Positions 33,099 to 43,625 of a DNA stretch of 64,000 bases are shown here, one piece after another (positions within the stretch are counted from its first letter, which is position 1; the number at the start of each line of letters is the position of its first letter). The translations under genes and the position numbers were made by a program. The DNA is taken from positions 186,001 to 250,000 of the forward strand of contig OZ345353.1 in the NCBI GenBank assembly GCA_977006965.1, given 5' to 3'. The stretch comes from Phymatolithon calcareum (Eukaryota; Rhodophyta; Florideophyceae; Hapalidiales). Below the pieces are notes generated by a model. It did no database searches. It was not told where the DNA came from and saw only the letters and a list, made by a program, of their open reading frames with translations.

Positions 33099-34154
33099 AC
33101 AGCTTTTATATGAAGTCCAATGCTCATGACTGACGACCGACTCACAGCAGTCATCTGCAGTAGGATTAGTTTTCCGGCAAAGTATTGTACCGTCCCGCTT
33201 GAGAGGCGCGTGCAACGCAGTATGTATTGACAAAGATTTCCTATTAAAACCGAGCGTCTACAGTGAACATTTTGCTAAGCTCGCCTAAGGATTATGTCAA
33301 CTCGACAGGGGGTGTCGGACCCCTCGCACACTTAATGTCGTGCTCTTGTCGTACAAAATTGGGGTGTCTGCTTCGTGCAACAATTTTTGCAACCGTTGAG
33401 TAGAAGAATCTGCAGTAAATCGGAGAACAATTTTCCATTGTCTGTCGCGCAGTAGAAAGCCCCAAGTGTGTGCCTCCAAGAAACGATCGGAATCCGGATA
33501 TTTGTTCAATGGGTCATAAGAAGAAGAAGAAAGAAGGTGATGGTACAGTCAGCGATCAGACCTGAAAAGGTGTAAGAGTGGAAAGAGATATCATTGAAGC
33601 ACAGGTCAAGCATTACCTCTACGAATTGACGAATAGCAGACAATTACAATCCTAAATAATTCAAAGAGCCGCAAGAAGGAAAACACTAACGACCGTCAGC
33701 AGTCTTAAAAAAGCGTTGCCGGCCCACCTTATATTCAAGGCAGGGCGGTACGGGAGAGTCTTTACGAAACGGCTAAAGGGTAGTTACAACCCGATCAGTT
33801 ACTCTCTCATTATCGAGCTGTGTGACCAGTCTAGGGAAGAAACCTTTGACGCAGGTTGGGTGGGCCTCCCTAAAAACAAACTCTCCACACAGGAGGACGG
33901 CACGACAATGACAGCATTCGATGAAGACTTGGAAATGCGTCAGGTAGCGAAGACGAGGCAGGTCTCTTACGGAATGCCTGTTTAAGAAGCCCTGAGCTAC
34001 TCGTGACACAGACTTGTACAACTAACTTACTTTAGCTTTCTGCGTGGCACACCGGATCGAGACACAAACTATAAAGCGTACTGTTTATCACATTTTAATG
34101 CTAAACATTATATGGGAGTCGAAGCGTGTCCAGCGTCGGCATCTTCAAAAAAAA

Positions 34155-34209
34155 TATAAGCGCGCTTATACGAAAGACAAATAATGACTTCAGGGAGCCC
34201 TGAAGTCAT
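34155..34209. repeat. Two adjacent perfect palindromes
   Basis: TATAAGCGCGCTTATA (34155-34170) and a 26-bp hairpin with 12-bp arms (34184-34209, ATGACTTCAGGG / CCCTGAAGTCAT). Unit 2 at 40890-40915 has only the right arm, so the second palindrome arose after the duplication or was lost there. Confidence 0.8.
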
Positions 34210-34644
34210 CAGAGCGCTCTGAAGTAAATGTACCAATGCATTTTTTGTGCTGGCAAAAGTACTGTTGTTGCAAGAGCAAAGCGTTGACATGTACTTGTAG
34301 GTGGACCCCTTTGGGGTTGATGCAAGAAATACCGTCGAGCTGTGCCGTAGCTGCTGCGCCCACATGCTTATTTCACCCGAAGTTTATGATACTAGGTTCC
34401 CCTTGTTTTCTCGTTTCTCCTTCCGTCCTTGTTGGCGCTTCAAGAGTGGAAAACTGATGCATACTGTGTAGTCCAATTGGATTAATCCGCCACACTGACC
34501 GAACCATACAAGCGAACTTCTCTGTAACCCCCATGCACTTCAAAAGTTGCACGCTTCAGTATGCCTGCTCTTGCAGTCCCGCCGCTCTCCGAACCGAAAC
34601 CTTCTTGACGTGCGTCCGCTCACCACACGACGAGCACATCTGCC

Positions 34645-35157
34645 ATGGCATTCGTCGCAGAGGAAGGAATGAGTCTGCCAACAGTGCTCTCTGCGATAGC
34701 GCTAATCGTGACCCTAATTCAGGGAGTTGTCGGCCTCGAATCAACCTCTCCATCGCGGATATCGTTGCGTAAAGCGCATCTGCTGCTGGCTCTAGAGTTT
34801 TTCGAGCTATCTATCGTCTTTTTATCGGAAGTTGTCGTATTTAAGGAGATTCAGAAGACGCTCAATGTTCGTATAGGCAGGTTAAACTGGCTCCCGCATG
34901 CCATACTGGCGCTCGGTATTTTCGAGCTGCTGATTGACGGTTTTTTCACCTTCCGCAGAATCACCCTTTCCCGTGTTCTCTGGGTGCCGCTCTCCGCAGC
35001 CCCTGCCGCGCAGAGACATTCATTGCTCGCAGCCCGCTTCGTTAGCATTGTCAATTGGTTAGGAAAGCACCATGTGCTTCAAGGAAATTTGCTCTACATA
35101 TATTTCCTCGCTGTGCGAAACGCCTGCCGATTCAGGCGCAGCACTTCTGGGTTATAG
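34645..35157 (+). pseudogene. Chimeric, truncated six-TM family member
   Basis: Codons 1-117 are a close copy of the gene at 41437 (same upstream ~450 bp, same start context, MAFVAEEGMSLPTVLSAIAL versus MAFVVEEGMRLPTVLSAIAL). At about 34995 the reading passes from SFS-like gene sequence (...VPLSA) into the left end of duplication unit 2 and adds 53 unrelated residues before a stop. Only the first three membrane segments remain. The promoter region is retained, so a 170-residue product is possible, but there is no sign of selection on the tail. The join is the tandem duplication breakpoint. Both sides carry a GCTCT/CCGC-type word, consistent with microhomology. Confidence 0.8.
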
Positions 35158-35489
35158 ATAGAGGTCATAGTCTTCGACCGCGACGCAGGGATCTCGTCGA
35201 CAAGGAGAGCTTCGATGCCAAGAGCGACAAAGTGCGGGACTTATGAGTTCAAAAATACGACTTGGAACTCGATGGTTGGACGCATTTGCAAAATATTGAA
35301 GGCTAAGATTCACGCACAGTAAACTGTACATGTACACATGAAGAGACAAGAACAGTTTTTGTGGTAGAATTATTCTCTTGTATAGAGTCGAGCTGGATCA
35401 ACTCTGTGCAAAGCAAGAAGTTTTGAGCTGCAAAATGTGGCGCGGGTGAACGTCCGAACCCAAACCCATCTTTTATTCCAATGCGTGTC

Positions 35490-35755
35490 TAAGGGGGAAT
35501 ATATTGATTTCAATACCGCTCTGCATTAGCTATCCTGGGAATTAATCTCACATGGCCTGCTCGCTCTCTGCCCTGGGGCACCTTACGGATTCTCAAATCG
35601 TGGCAACAGTAGAGCGCCATGTGCAAGTTGTGCTACATCCCCAATCGTCCAAGATATGTGGAGACAAGCAACGGGGAAGTATTTGATTATTTCATTTTAG
35701 AACCTCTCAACACCCCGCAATGGAGGAACAGGGCCATTTTTGATGATTAACAGTC
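35490..35755. ncRNA. Highly conserved block in unit 2 (partner of 31358-31620)
   Basis: Near-identical to the unit 1 block. Both contain CTGGGGCACCTTACGGATTC and CAAGCAACGGGGAAGTATTT or one-base variants. Both also contain a TGATGATTA word near the right end, which could be read as a snoRNA C-box, but no complementary D-box arrangement is evident. Confidence 0.3.
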
Positions 35756-36064
35756 AGCGTGGCATAGAAAAGTGCGTTTGTAATTCCCAAATGACCTTGA
35801 GCAAATCCTCATTGGTAGACAGACTAATTCTTCACATATCGACTTTCCTCTTTCGGCATCCCATCTCGCCGAAGCAGTTCCGGCTCCATGAAGGGAAGGA
35901 GTGCATCGAGATGAATCTCCACGAACATCGATCACGCACAGCTAATGTAACGCCGCCTACGTATCATCATGAATTGAAGCAAAAGCTGTTGTGATGGTGG
36001 CTGCGGTTGCAGTGCATATGCTGATACAGCTCCCAATGTCATCCTACAACGTCCTAGGGTCCTC

Positions 36065-36318
36065 TCATGAGGAAAAGACATCAAACAGAAAGGTTTTCTG
36101 CGAGTCTAGTGAGACAAAAGAAGTGCCTCGATGAGGCAGATGAGTATTCTGGGAGAGATGAAGACATTAAGGAGGCATCCAAGGACATAGAGTGCCTCAA
36201 GAAAAATAAGAAGATCTGCTTAGTCAAACTAGGTTAACTTAAAAATTGTGCAAAAGCGGCCCTGTTACTCTTGAAGAGAGGCTTTGGGAGCTTTTAAAAT
36301 AAATCAACACCTATCCCA
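36065..36318 (+). mobile_element. LINE fragment 1 (internally deleted, 3' end present)
   Basis: Interrupts unit 2. It shares the reading near GACATCA...GAAAGGTTTTC, the AGAGATGAAGACATTAAGGAGGC segment and the 3' terminus GAGGCTTTGGGAGCTTTTAAAATAAAT with the longer copy at 36409, but lacks most of the sequence between. Target duplication not clear. Confidence 0.7.
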
Positions 36319-36408
36319 TAGGATCCTCTCTCCCGATTCGCGTCAAACTTCTACAAATTCTTGGTCACACTTTTCCATGGCTTCCCTGCAGATGGCAGTC
36401 TCGCACGT

Positions 36409-37341
36409 CGGGGTAAGCATGAATAACAAGGGTGTTACAGATGACACGGCCATAGCAAGAGTTCGAAATGCTGCAGGATGTACACATAAGCTCCGGGAGC
36501 TTGGAGTGAATGTTCGAGGATTCAAACCGGAAACATGCATCAGGATCTTTAAGTCGCTCATTATCCCGAAATGGGAGTATGCGCTACACGTGACTCCAAT
36601 GACAAATCGATTGCTCTCGGCAATCGAGTCGGCAGAGGGCTTGTTCTACAAGAAAGTTTTCGGAAAATATGCCGAACACCGCCGGGACCGAATACGAGTT
36701 CTGTGCCGACTGGGACCACCAAAGATGAAGAGACGTCATCAAGAAGAAAGGTTTTCATTAAGCCCGGTAAGACACAAAAAGCACCTTGAAGAAACAGAAG
36801 ATTACTTTGGAAGAGATGAGAACATAAAGGAAGCAATGAAGGATATTGAATATCTAAAGATTTATGAAGACTTGCGACAAGCCCTTCAGAAAGCCCAGGA
36901 TGGATCGATCACGAAGAAGAGGAGTAGAGAAGAAACAATTAAGGTATGTTGAAAGGAAGAAGAAGGCAGATCAATGAAGATTCCTACTGAAGGCAAGCTA
37001 CCAGGGATCCTTTACATACGAGAAAGAACAACACGGTTAAGGTGCCTAAGGTTGATATTCAACCGAACACCCCTTTGGAGAAAATCAGTATTGGGAGCCT
37101 ACTGCGGGATTACCGCGGTGATCGAACTAGTCGCCTTACAAGGCACTCTAGCGTCGTCGAAGATGAGTACAGAAATTGAGTTTGAGTGCAAGAGACTCAC
37201 AGGAGCTCTTGTTGGGAGGAAATTACGAATCAAGAACGTGTTGAGTAGCCAGAGGACTTTAGCTTAGAGAATATGGCAAGAGCTATCCCCTTACTCCAAG
37301 GTGAGGCTTTGGGAGCTCTCAAAATAAAATCATCACATATC
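36409..37341 (+). mobile_element. 5'-truncated LINE retrotransposon with 13-bp target duplication
   Basis: Flanked by CAGTCTCGCACGT at 36396-36408 and 37342-37354, an exact 13-bp duplication. Its plus-strand frame (to 36949) encodes the C-terminal part of a LINE reverse transcriptase. GVSMNNKG matches the end of the palm, RELGVNVRGFKPETCIRIFK and PKWEYALHVTP match the thumb, and a basic coiled-coil tail follows. The element ends in an AT-rich 3' end (CTCAAAATAAAATCATC) without a long poly(A). 5' truncation plus a variable-length duplication is typical of target-primed reverse transcription. Close relatives are at 43626-44307 and, diverged, at 61150-62080. Confidence 0.87.
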
Positions 37342-38348
37342 CAGTCTCGCACGTGATGAGAGAACAACATTATTCCAATATTTCAATGCCAATTCAGCTG
37401 CTCCCTCGCGCGTCCGGATGTCAAGAGTCCTCTGGTTTTTTAGGTTTGACGTTCTACATATACAAGTCGGGCCTATCAAATAGCAAGCCTCTATCGTCTT
37501 CGACTTCAGGTTTATCTCCCACTCCGAAGTCGGAAATTCGTTACGCCAATCGACAAGCGTTAGGATATTCTCCAATTGTTTCAAATACGACACAAATACA
37601 CAGTCTGCACTATCGCAAAACCGAGCTTACTTTAGCCCCTGGAAGACGTGCCTTCCGCTACAGGCCGTACTTGGACTCAACCATGCGCTAATCGAGATAC
37701 AATATCCTGTACATGCTCTTCGCAAACCCTTACCTTAGTTTTACTTCCTTCCTGCAGAAACGAGTGCTCTGACGGTAGCTGTGGCCAGCAATTGCAGAGA
37801 ACACTGATGCTGTGGTCACCGTTGGCGTAAAGTGATGACTTTTGCTTTAGTCACGTTAGTATTCTAACTAGAGAGAGCGTGCCTGTACTACTGGCCCAGT
37901 TGTGGTGCACTGTTGATGCGATAATTTGACTAGAGTCGGTCCTTGTAAACATGGGTTCACTTGATGACTAAAATTGAACAGCAATTGAACACAGAGTCAC
38001 GGTTAGTTAGCAGACTGGTACATAGTGAGCGGCAAGTGAACGGTACTTTTTATAGCAGCAGCTCCTCGTTGTTCAGAAGCTAAAGAGTTTCTTTGGGTTT
38101 GGCTCGGCATAGCTTGTGGACTGTATAATCTTTTATCCTTCGTTTGAGTTTATGTCGTACAGAAGTTCGACGGTTGCAGCATATGACCACATGGTCTCCA
38201 TTATCGTTTGCTCCAAATGGGCATGTCTTGCACAATGGGTTGTGTGGGCCGATATCATCTGCATATATGCATAAATGTTATACTTAGAATATGAGAGTTG
38301 CTATCTGAACTTCGGTACTCATGACTGGAGACCGACTCACTACAGTCA

Positions 38349-39143
38349 CAGGGGTGACACCATTTTCACTGTTACTGATTGCTCTTCGCTCGGCAATATA
38401 TCAGTTTTACTGGTCCACTTTCTTGTAGCGAAATGTTTATTGCAATCGAGCTACGTCTTGCAATAACAACAGCAATAAGAAGCGATCCTACAATAAGAGA
38501 AACCATATCTGTAGTACTAAGCCTCGAGCTCAGCGTGCTCTTCTTCTTCCTGCAACACTTGATGGACTCTATCAGATTTCGCCTTTGCCATAGACAATTT
38601 GACAGACTGACCGTTCCAATACGCCTGATTCACTTTGAGAAAGATTATGGACTCAAAAACGATAGGCGTCGTGTCTTTGCGATTGTCAGTCAAAATGTTT
38701 TTGGCGATAGACCATAAACGTTCAACCTCGGAAACATATCCCACTATAAAATCACATCCCATGTACCGCGATTGAACCTCTGTAGATGTCTTGCGTTTCT
38801 TAATCAAGCGATCAGCCATACTCAGTGGTGCAGTTGATGCACTTTCAGTAGGCGATCCACTGTCTTCAGCACACAGTAGGCTTTCACAGACAGTTTTCTC
38901 TTCTTGTGTCATCTCCGAAAACGCTTTACGTTTTATTTTAACAACTCCGGACTCAAAAGCAGCATCTTTCACTATATCTGCGTTCTGTAAGGTGACCTTA
39001 CGGTGCCACATTGCTCCATTGTCATCTCTGCATTCAGGAATATGAGTACGCAATAACTGCAGTAAGGAACTCTGTTGCAATAGAGCTCTTATTGCAGTAT
39101 ATTGCGACTTACTGCGATTGCAGTAGAATTGGTGCCACCCCTG
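38349..39143 (-). mobile_element. hAT DNA transposon, internally deleted, 8-bp target duplication
   Basis: Termini CAGGGGTGACACCATTTTCACTG (from 38349) and the inverse of CAGTAGAATTGGTGCCACCCCTG (to 39143) are imperfect inverted repeats of the hAT CAGGGGTG type. TACAGTCA occurs on both sides (38341-38348 and 39144-39151), the 8-bp duplication expected of hAT. Unit 1 has the empty site near 33140. The minus-strand frame (39152-38517) encodes only the C-terminal hAT dimerisation domain, recognisable by SEVERLWSIAKNILTDNRKD followed by FESIIFLKVNQAYWNG. The catalytic RNase-H part is missing, so the copy cannot move by itself. Confidence 0.93.
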
Positions 39144-39752
39144 TACAGTCATCTACAGTATAATTAGTTTTAAGGCAATACATTTTGCCGTCTCGCTCGA
39201 GAGGCGCGTGCAATGCAGGAATTGTCGACAAAGATTACACTTTAAGGAAGAGTGTCTATGGTGAACATTTTCCTACTGAAAGCTCGCCTAAGGAATCGTG
39301 ACTCGACGGGAGGGTTGCCCCCTTCGTACATCCAATGGTCGTGCTCTTCTAATACAAAATTGGAGTGGCTGCTTCGTCCAACAATTTTTGCAACCTTTGC
39401 GTAGAAAAATCTACAGTTAATCGGAGCACAATTTTCCATTTTCTGTCGCGCAGTAGAAAGCTCCAAGTGCGTGCCTCCAGGAAACGATCGGCACTCGGAG
39501 ATTCGTTCAATGGGTCATAAGAAGAAGAAAGCAGGTGATGGCACAGTCAGCTATCAATCAGACTTGAAAAGATGGAAAGAGATATCATCGAAGAAAAGGT
39601 CGGTTGACCTGGTCCACCAATAATTCTACTGCTGTAATAGCAGACAAATGCAATCCTTAATAATTCAAAGAGCTTCAAGAAAGGTCAATGGAAGAAGCTA
39701 TCGGCCGTCGGCAGTGTAAAAAAAGCGCTGCCACCCCACATTATATTCAAGG

Positions 39753-40500
39753 TAAGTCACCACGTGTTGCACCCGATCTGGATATACCCAGATCAGTGCA
39801 TTAGGCGTGTGCTAGTAGCACGGTAACTCTGTGCCGCGCATATGCAAAATTACCGGATACAGACTATTGATTCTGTTGAATGTGTGAAGTCGAAAAGGGA
39901 TTGTTCGACTGGTATGACTAGAATATTATGATTATGTTTTATGTGCCTCGTGTTGCAACCGGAGATACAAGGTGAGTAGGCTCCTGTGGCAGGAAACGAC
40001 CGGGGGATGAGCAAATGGTGACAATTAATCTCGCACCTGCCGAGCAGCGGACAACTGCTCAAGCCGGGGAACCTGACAGGGCATAAGTGGGGAGAAAAGA
40101 TGGGGAGACGAGAAAAAGAAAAGGGACCTCGAGGAGAGGAAAGTAAAGCTCTTTTTATTGAGGAAGGTCACATCCTGAGTCTGTGGTACGTTCCGCGCGA
40201 GCTCAGTGCCTCGCGAGAGCGTCTGCGATTGCCACTGGCTTCTCGGAGGACAGGCTCCTCCGCCGTGACACTTGGCCTTTAACTGATTCCGTGTTCATCC
40301 TAATAGGGACTTCGGTGCGCCTTTATGTGCATCCCTATGTTCTGCTACCCGATTTGGATTGGAATGCAAGCAACAAGATACCCTTGTGTGCCCCACAAAA
40401 TAGTATAAGATAGTTTGATGTTACAGCACTAGAAAAATAGATATATAGTTGATTCACCCCAGAAGCTGAATGTGCTCTCACTGCTATCCACAGCTATTGT
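39753..40500. mobile_element. Unidentified ~745-bp insert in unit 2
   Basis: Sequence with no counterpart in unit 1, where the flanks (ATTATATTCAAGG and TACGGAACAGTCTTTACG equivalents) are nearly adjacent. It contains a GATCTGGATATACCCAGATC palindrome near its left end (39775-39794). It may be a solo LTR (a TGTTG start is at 39765), but I found no convincing TG...CA ends with a 5-bp duplication. Deletion from unit 1 is the alternative. Confidence 0.5.
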
Positions 40501-41436
40501 ACGGAACAGTCTTTACGAAACGGTCAAATGGTAGTTACTGGCCCATCTGTTACTCCCTCATTTTCGATTTGTGTGGCCAGAGTGGGAAAGAAACCTTTGA
40601 TGCAGTGTGGGCACACCTCCTTAAGAACTAGCTCTCTCGCACGGCAGTAAGAGCACTCAATGAAAAAATGGAAGTGTGACAGATAGCAAAGACGAGGCAG
40701 GCGTGTTACGTTTAACAAGCCCTAAGCTGCTCGTAACACAGACTAGTGCAACTAATTTTGCTCTCTTCTTGGCATATCGGATCGAGACACAACTTCGAAA
40801 GCGTACTGTGCGTCACATTAAAAAAGTAAACATTACATGGCGGCCGGAGCGTATCCAGAACAAAATTATAAGGACGCTTTTTACGAAAAATTTGTCTTGA
40901 AGTCATCAGAGCACTCTGAAGAAAGTATCCCAATGCAGATTTTTTTGTGCTGGCAAAAATAATGTGATTGCAAGAGATGGACTTTGATATGTTGGTATGC
41001 ATGACTGGCCAACAGCTCTCAATCAATTGAGGTGGACCGCCTTGGGGTTTATGCAAGAAAAAACCATATCATACAACAGTGCCGTAGCTGCAGCCACCTA
41101 CAGAGCTAATTCTACCCAATGCTTATGATATCAGGTTCCCCTCGTTCCTCCTGTCGCCCCAGCTGGTACTTACAACAGTGGAATACCCTTTCGCACATTG
41201 TAGTCCAATTAGATTAATCCGCCACACTGAACAGGCCATAAAAGTCGACTTCTCTCATGGTCGCGTGTTGAGGAGCAGCGTCGAGTGTCGTTGAACGCGA
41301 CAACCTCATCATGAGGTGACCCCCATGCACTACAAATTTTGCATACTTCTGCATGCCTGCTCTTGCAATCCCGCCGCTCGCCGAACCGAAGCCTTCGTGA
41401 CGTGCGTCCGCTCATCACAGGACGAGCACATCTGCC

Positions 41437-42603
41437 ATGGCGTTCGTCGTAGAGGAAGGAATGCGTCTGCCAACAGTGCTTTCTGCAATAGCGCTAATCG
41501 TGGCGCTAATGCAGGGAGTTGTCGGCCTCGAATCAACCTCTCCATCGCGGATATCGTTGCGTAAAGCGCATCTGCTGCTTGCGCTGGAAGTGTTCGAGCT
41601 ATCCATTGTCTGTGCATCGGAAGTTATCACATTCAAGGAGCTGCAGAAGGCGCTCAACGTTCGCATCGACTGGTTAAACTGGCTCCCGCACGCCATACTT
41701 GCACTCGGTATTTTCGAGCTGCTGATTGACGGTTTTTTCACCTTCCGCACAATCACCTTTTCCCGTGCTCTGTGGGTGCCGCTCTCCGCGCTTGGCGGCA
41801 TCAGTGGCTGGGCCGAGACTGTCGAGTTTGTTCTCCTGCTCATCACGTGCTCCCTCTCCGTTGTGCTCGTTGGCTGGCGGCAAGCCCTGTGGTGGCGCGG
41901 TGACGGCTTCTTCGTGTCGGAGTCTGAGGCAATTGCCGCAGAGAATGCTGAACCGCTGCTGAAGCTCGCGCCGTTGGCGATTGCAATCTTCTTCGCGCTC
42001 GTTCTTCTCGCAGTCCCCACGCTCGTCGCTGTCGTCGCCTTAGCTCGTACATTATATGGCGTACGCTCGGACGGCCCATACAGCGCTTTGTGGCAGCTGA
42101 GTCAACCGACTTCTTGGCACCGTTCGCAAAATATGACCATCACGCCGCGCTTAGAGAGACAGTACTCGCTGTTAACGGAAATTATGAAACCTGACCAGTG
42201 CACATTGCAGAGTGAGGATGTAACTTCGGGGCTCGAGAAGGCGCCGCTGCATATTGGAAATACGCTCATGGGCGAGGATAGTGACGCTGTGGCAGGCCAA
42301 TCTTTTGTGCGGACCGTGCGGTGGCAGCAGTGGAAGGTCAGTGTCATGAAGCAGGTTGCCATCCTGCCGTTTCTGTTGCTCGTCGTTGTCGCACTGTATC
42401 GATTGCACCGGACGATGGACAAGGCCCTATTTGAAGTATTCACTGAGTTGGCAGACGTTGCCACGGTGGTTGTTTTGCAGGAATTTGCAATGGGTCTCAA
42501 GTCTTTCATATGGAAACTGAGGGGCCGGTCGAGTGATCGTAAGAGCGAAGATGAGATCAGGTTCTTGACGTATAAGAAGGATGACGGGGATGTGGTTACG
42601 TAG
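41437..42603 (+). CDS. Six-TM membrane protein of unknown family, intact copy
   Basis: A 388-residue frame with a clean start just after CATCTGCC. Predicted membrane segments are ~11-30, 45-67, 80-103, 128-148, 176-207 and 305-323. Between TM5 and TM6 is a ~95-residue loop with the block APLHIGNTLMGEDSDA (269-284), which is the best-conserved part in the paralogue at 47.2 kb. A hydrophobic helix (~331-352) and a basic/acidic C-terminal tail follow. Tryptophans around TM4 (GWRQALWW) are also shared. I recognise no channel, transporter or enzyme motif. Its 5' third and promoter are duplicated at 34.6 kb. Conservation of length and frame in two of three copies argues for a functional protein. 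Confidence 0.85.
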   Translation: MAFVVEEGMRLPTVLSAIALIVALMQGVVGLESTSPSRISLRKAHLLLALEVFELSIVCASEVITFKELQKALNVRIDWLNWLPHAILALGIFELLIDGFFTFRTITFSRALWVPLSALGGISGWAETVEFVLLLITCSLSVVLVGWRQALWWRGDGFFVSESEAIAAENAEPLLKLAPLAIAIFFALVLLAVPTLVAVVALARTLYGVRSDGPYSALWQLSQPTSWHRSQNMTITPRLERQYSLLTEIMKPDQCTLQSEDVTSGLEKAPLHIGNTLMGEDSDAVAGQSFVRTVRWQQWKVSVMKQVAILPFLLLVVVALYRLHRTMDKALFEVFTELADVATVVVLQEFAMGLKSFIWKLRGRSSDRKSEDEIRFLTYKKDDGDVVT

Positions 42604-42788
42604 GAGCATGTTTTGCGGGCGCGTCAAATAACTTCATCGTGCTAAGGGAGACGACTTTTTCTGGACAACTCAATCTTTGCCGGTGGTGCTTATAATGGGA
42701 AAGAGCGTATTCCGGACGAGGAGATTGTATCAAAAAGCACATAGACGTTCTCTGTTACCCATCGTGAAGAGGAATAGAAGACTGGCTG
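42604..42788. other. Short intergenic
   Basis: Separates the six-TM gene from a damaged frame. Nothing notable. Confidence 0.4.
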
Positions 42789-43600
42789 ATGGACAGTGAA
42801 TCTACACCGCTATTGGATACCGAGTCACATGGCGTTCCGAAGGACAAGCATGATGATGAGCTTTTGCGGCGTGTACTGTTAGAGTCAAGTCTGTTATCAC
42901 ATGACGCAAAAACACTGCCCGTAGAGGCGGCACCATCTGCGTTCAAACTTCCGCACAGAAACAAGCCAATGACCATCCCGGTACTAAGACGATTTGAAGG
43001 TCTCCAAGAGACGAGCGAAGCTAATGTTCCATCACCTTATAGGGAAGTCCAGTGCGATTGCTTTAGCCTTTCTCCACGGACACGACGTTTGCGAACTTGT
43101 GTACTATTATCTAGTGTTCAAAATATGCCTACATGAGGTCAATGAAACAGTGGAGCGTTGACCCTGCGCTACCTTTGTCGGGCTTGCTCGATGATGGAAC
43201 ATCGCAAGAATATGACATAAAAAAGTAGAAGATCTTTCACAGGAGAAATCTGGAAAGTTTCTCAATTTTCTGCACATATGGGATAGGCCGAAATGTGGCG
43301 TTTTCTGGTCTAGATAAACGGGACAGAAGGTACGTTTTAAATTTTTAGAGGCATTGGGATTACTGGATTCATGATTTGCAAGACTTGATCGCCAGTTTAT
43401 CTGATAAGAATCCTGAAAGTCTTCTAACGGTTTTCATTCCGGTGCAGCGCAAGGAAAGTTATGAGGTCATGGACAGATTTCACGCGCTACTCGGGCTCCT
43501 CCGTCCAGCAAAAGGAGGTGGCTTCAAAAGTCGAAGCTCAAAGAGGCTGCTTCAAAACAGTTCTGTGGAAATTGAAAAGTAAGCCTGATACAGTAATGAA
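42789..43600 (+). pseudogene. Damaged membrane-protein-like gene, interrupted by a LINE
   Basis: Opens with a natural-looking start (MDSESTPLLDTESHG) and hydrophilic N-terminus of about 80 residues. Near 43030 the reading shifts to a frame giving a hydrophobic stretch (SSAIALAFLHGHDVCELVYY), which then meets a stop near 43167. A later frame (43376-43579) reads LTVFIPVQRKESYEVMDRFH. LINE sequence takes over at about 43626. The pieces could be exons, but no good splice borders are evident, so I treat it as a pseudogene of unknown family. Confidence 0.4.
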
Positions 43601-43625
43601 TGACAGACATGACACCTCGTCCGCG

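Larger units (their letters stand above)
30842..34995. repeat. Tandem segmental duplication, unit 1 (about 4.15 kb)
   Basis: The sequence beginning CCCCTGTCGCACAGAGACATTC here recurs at 34998 and stays collinear to the six-TM gene. Matching blocks are 30842-30960/34998-35100, 31140-31980/35268-36060, 32000-33090/36320-38280 (insertions removed), 33120-33740/39150-39750, 33755-34130/40500-40860 and 34200-34995/40890-41788. By-eye identity is mostly about 80-90%. The unit ends inside the first copy of the six-TM gene at codon ~117, where it joins the start of unit 2. Apart from that gene no coding sequence is convincing. A (TA)n tract lies at 33069-33093. Confidence 0.88.
34996..41788. repeat. 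Tandem segmental duplication, unit 2 (about 6.8 kb with insertions)
   Basis: Collinear with unit 1 but enlarged by inserts absent from unit 1: two LINE fragments (about 36065-36318 and 36409-37341), a hAT element (38349-39143) and about 745 bp at 39753-40500. Summed, these roughly equal the size difference between the units. The LINE and hAT inserts have target duplications or matching empty sites in unit 1, so they postdate the duplication. The unit runs into the intact six-TM gene at 41437. Confidence 0.88.
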
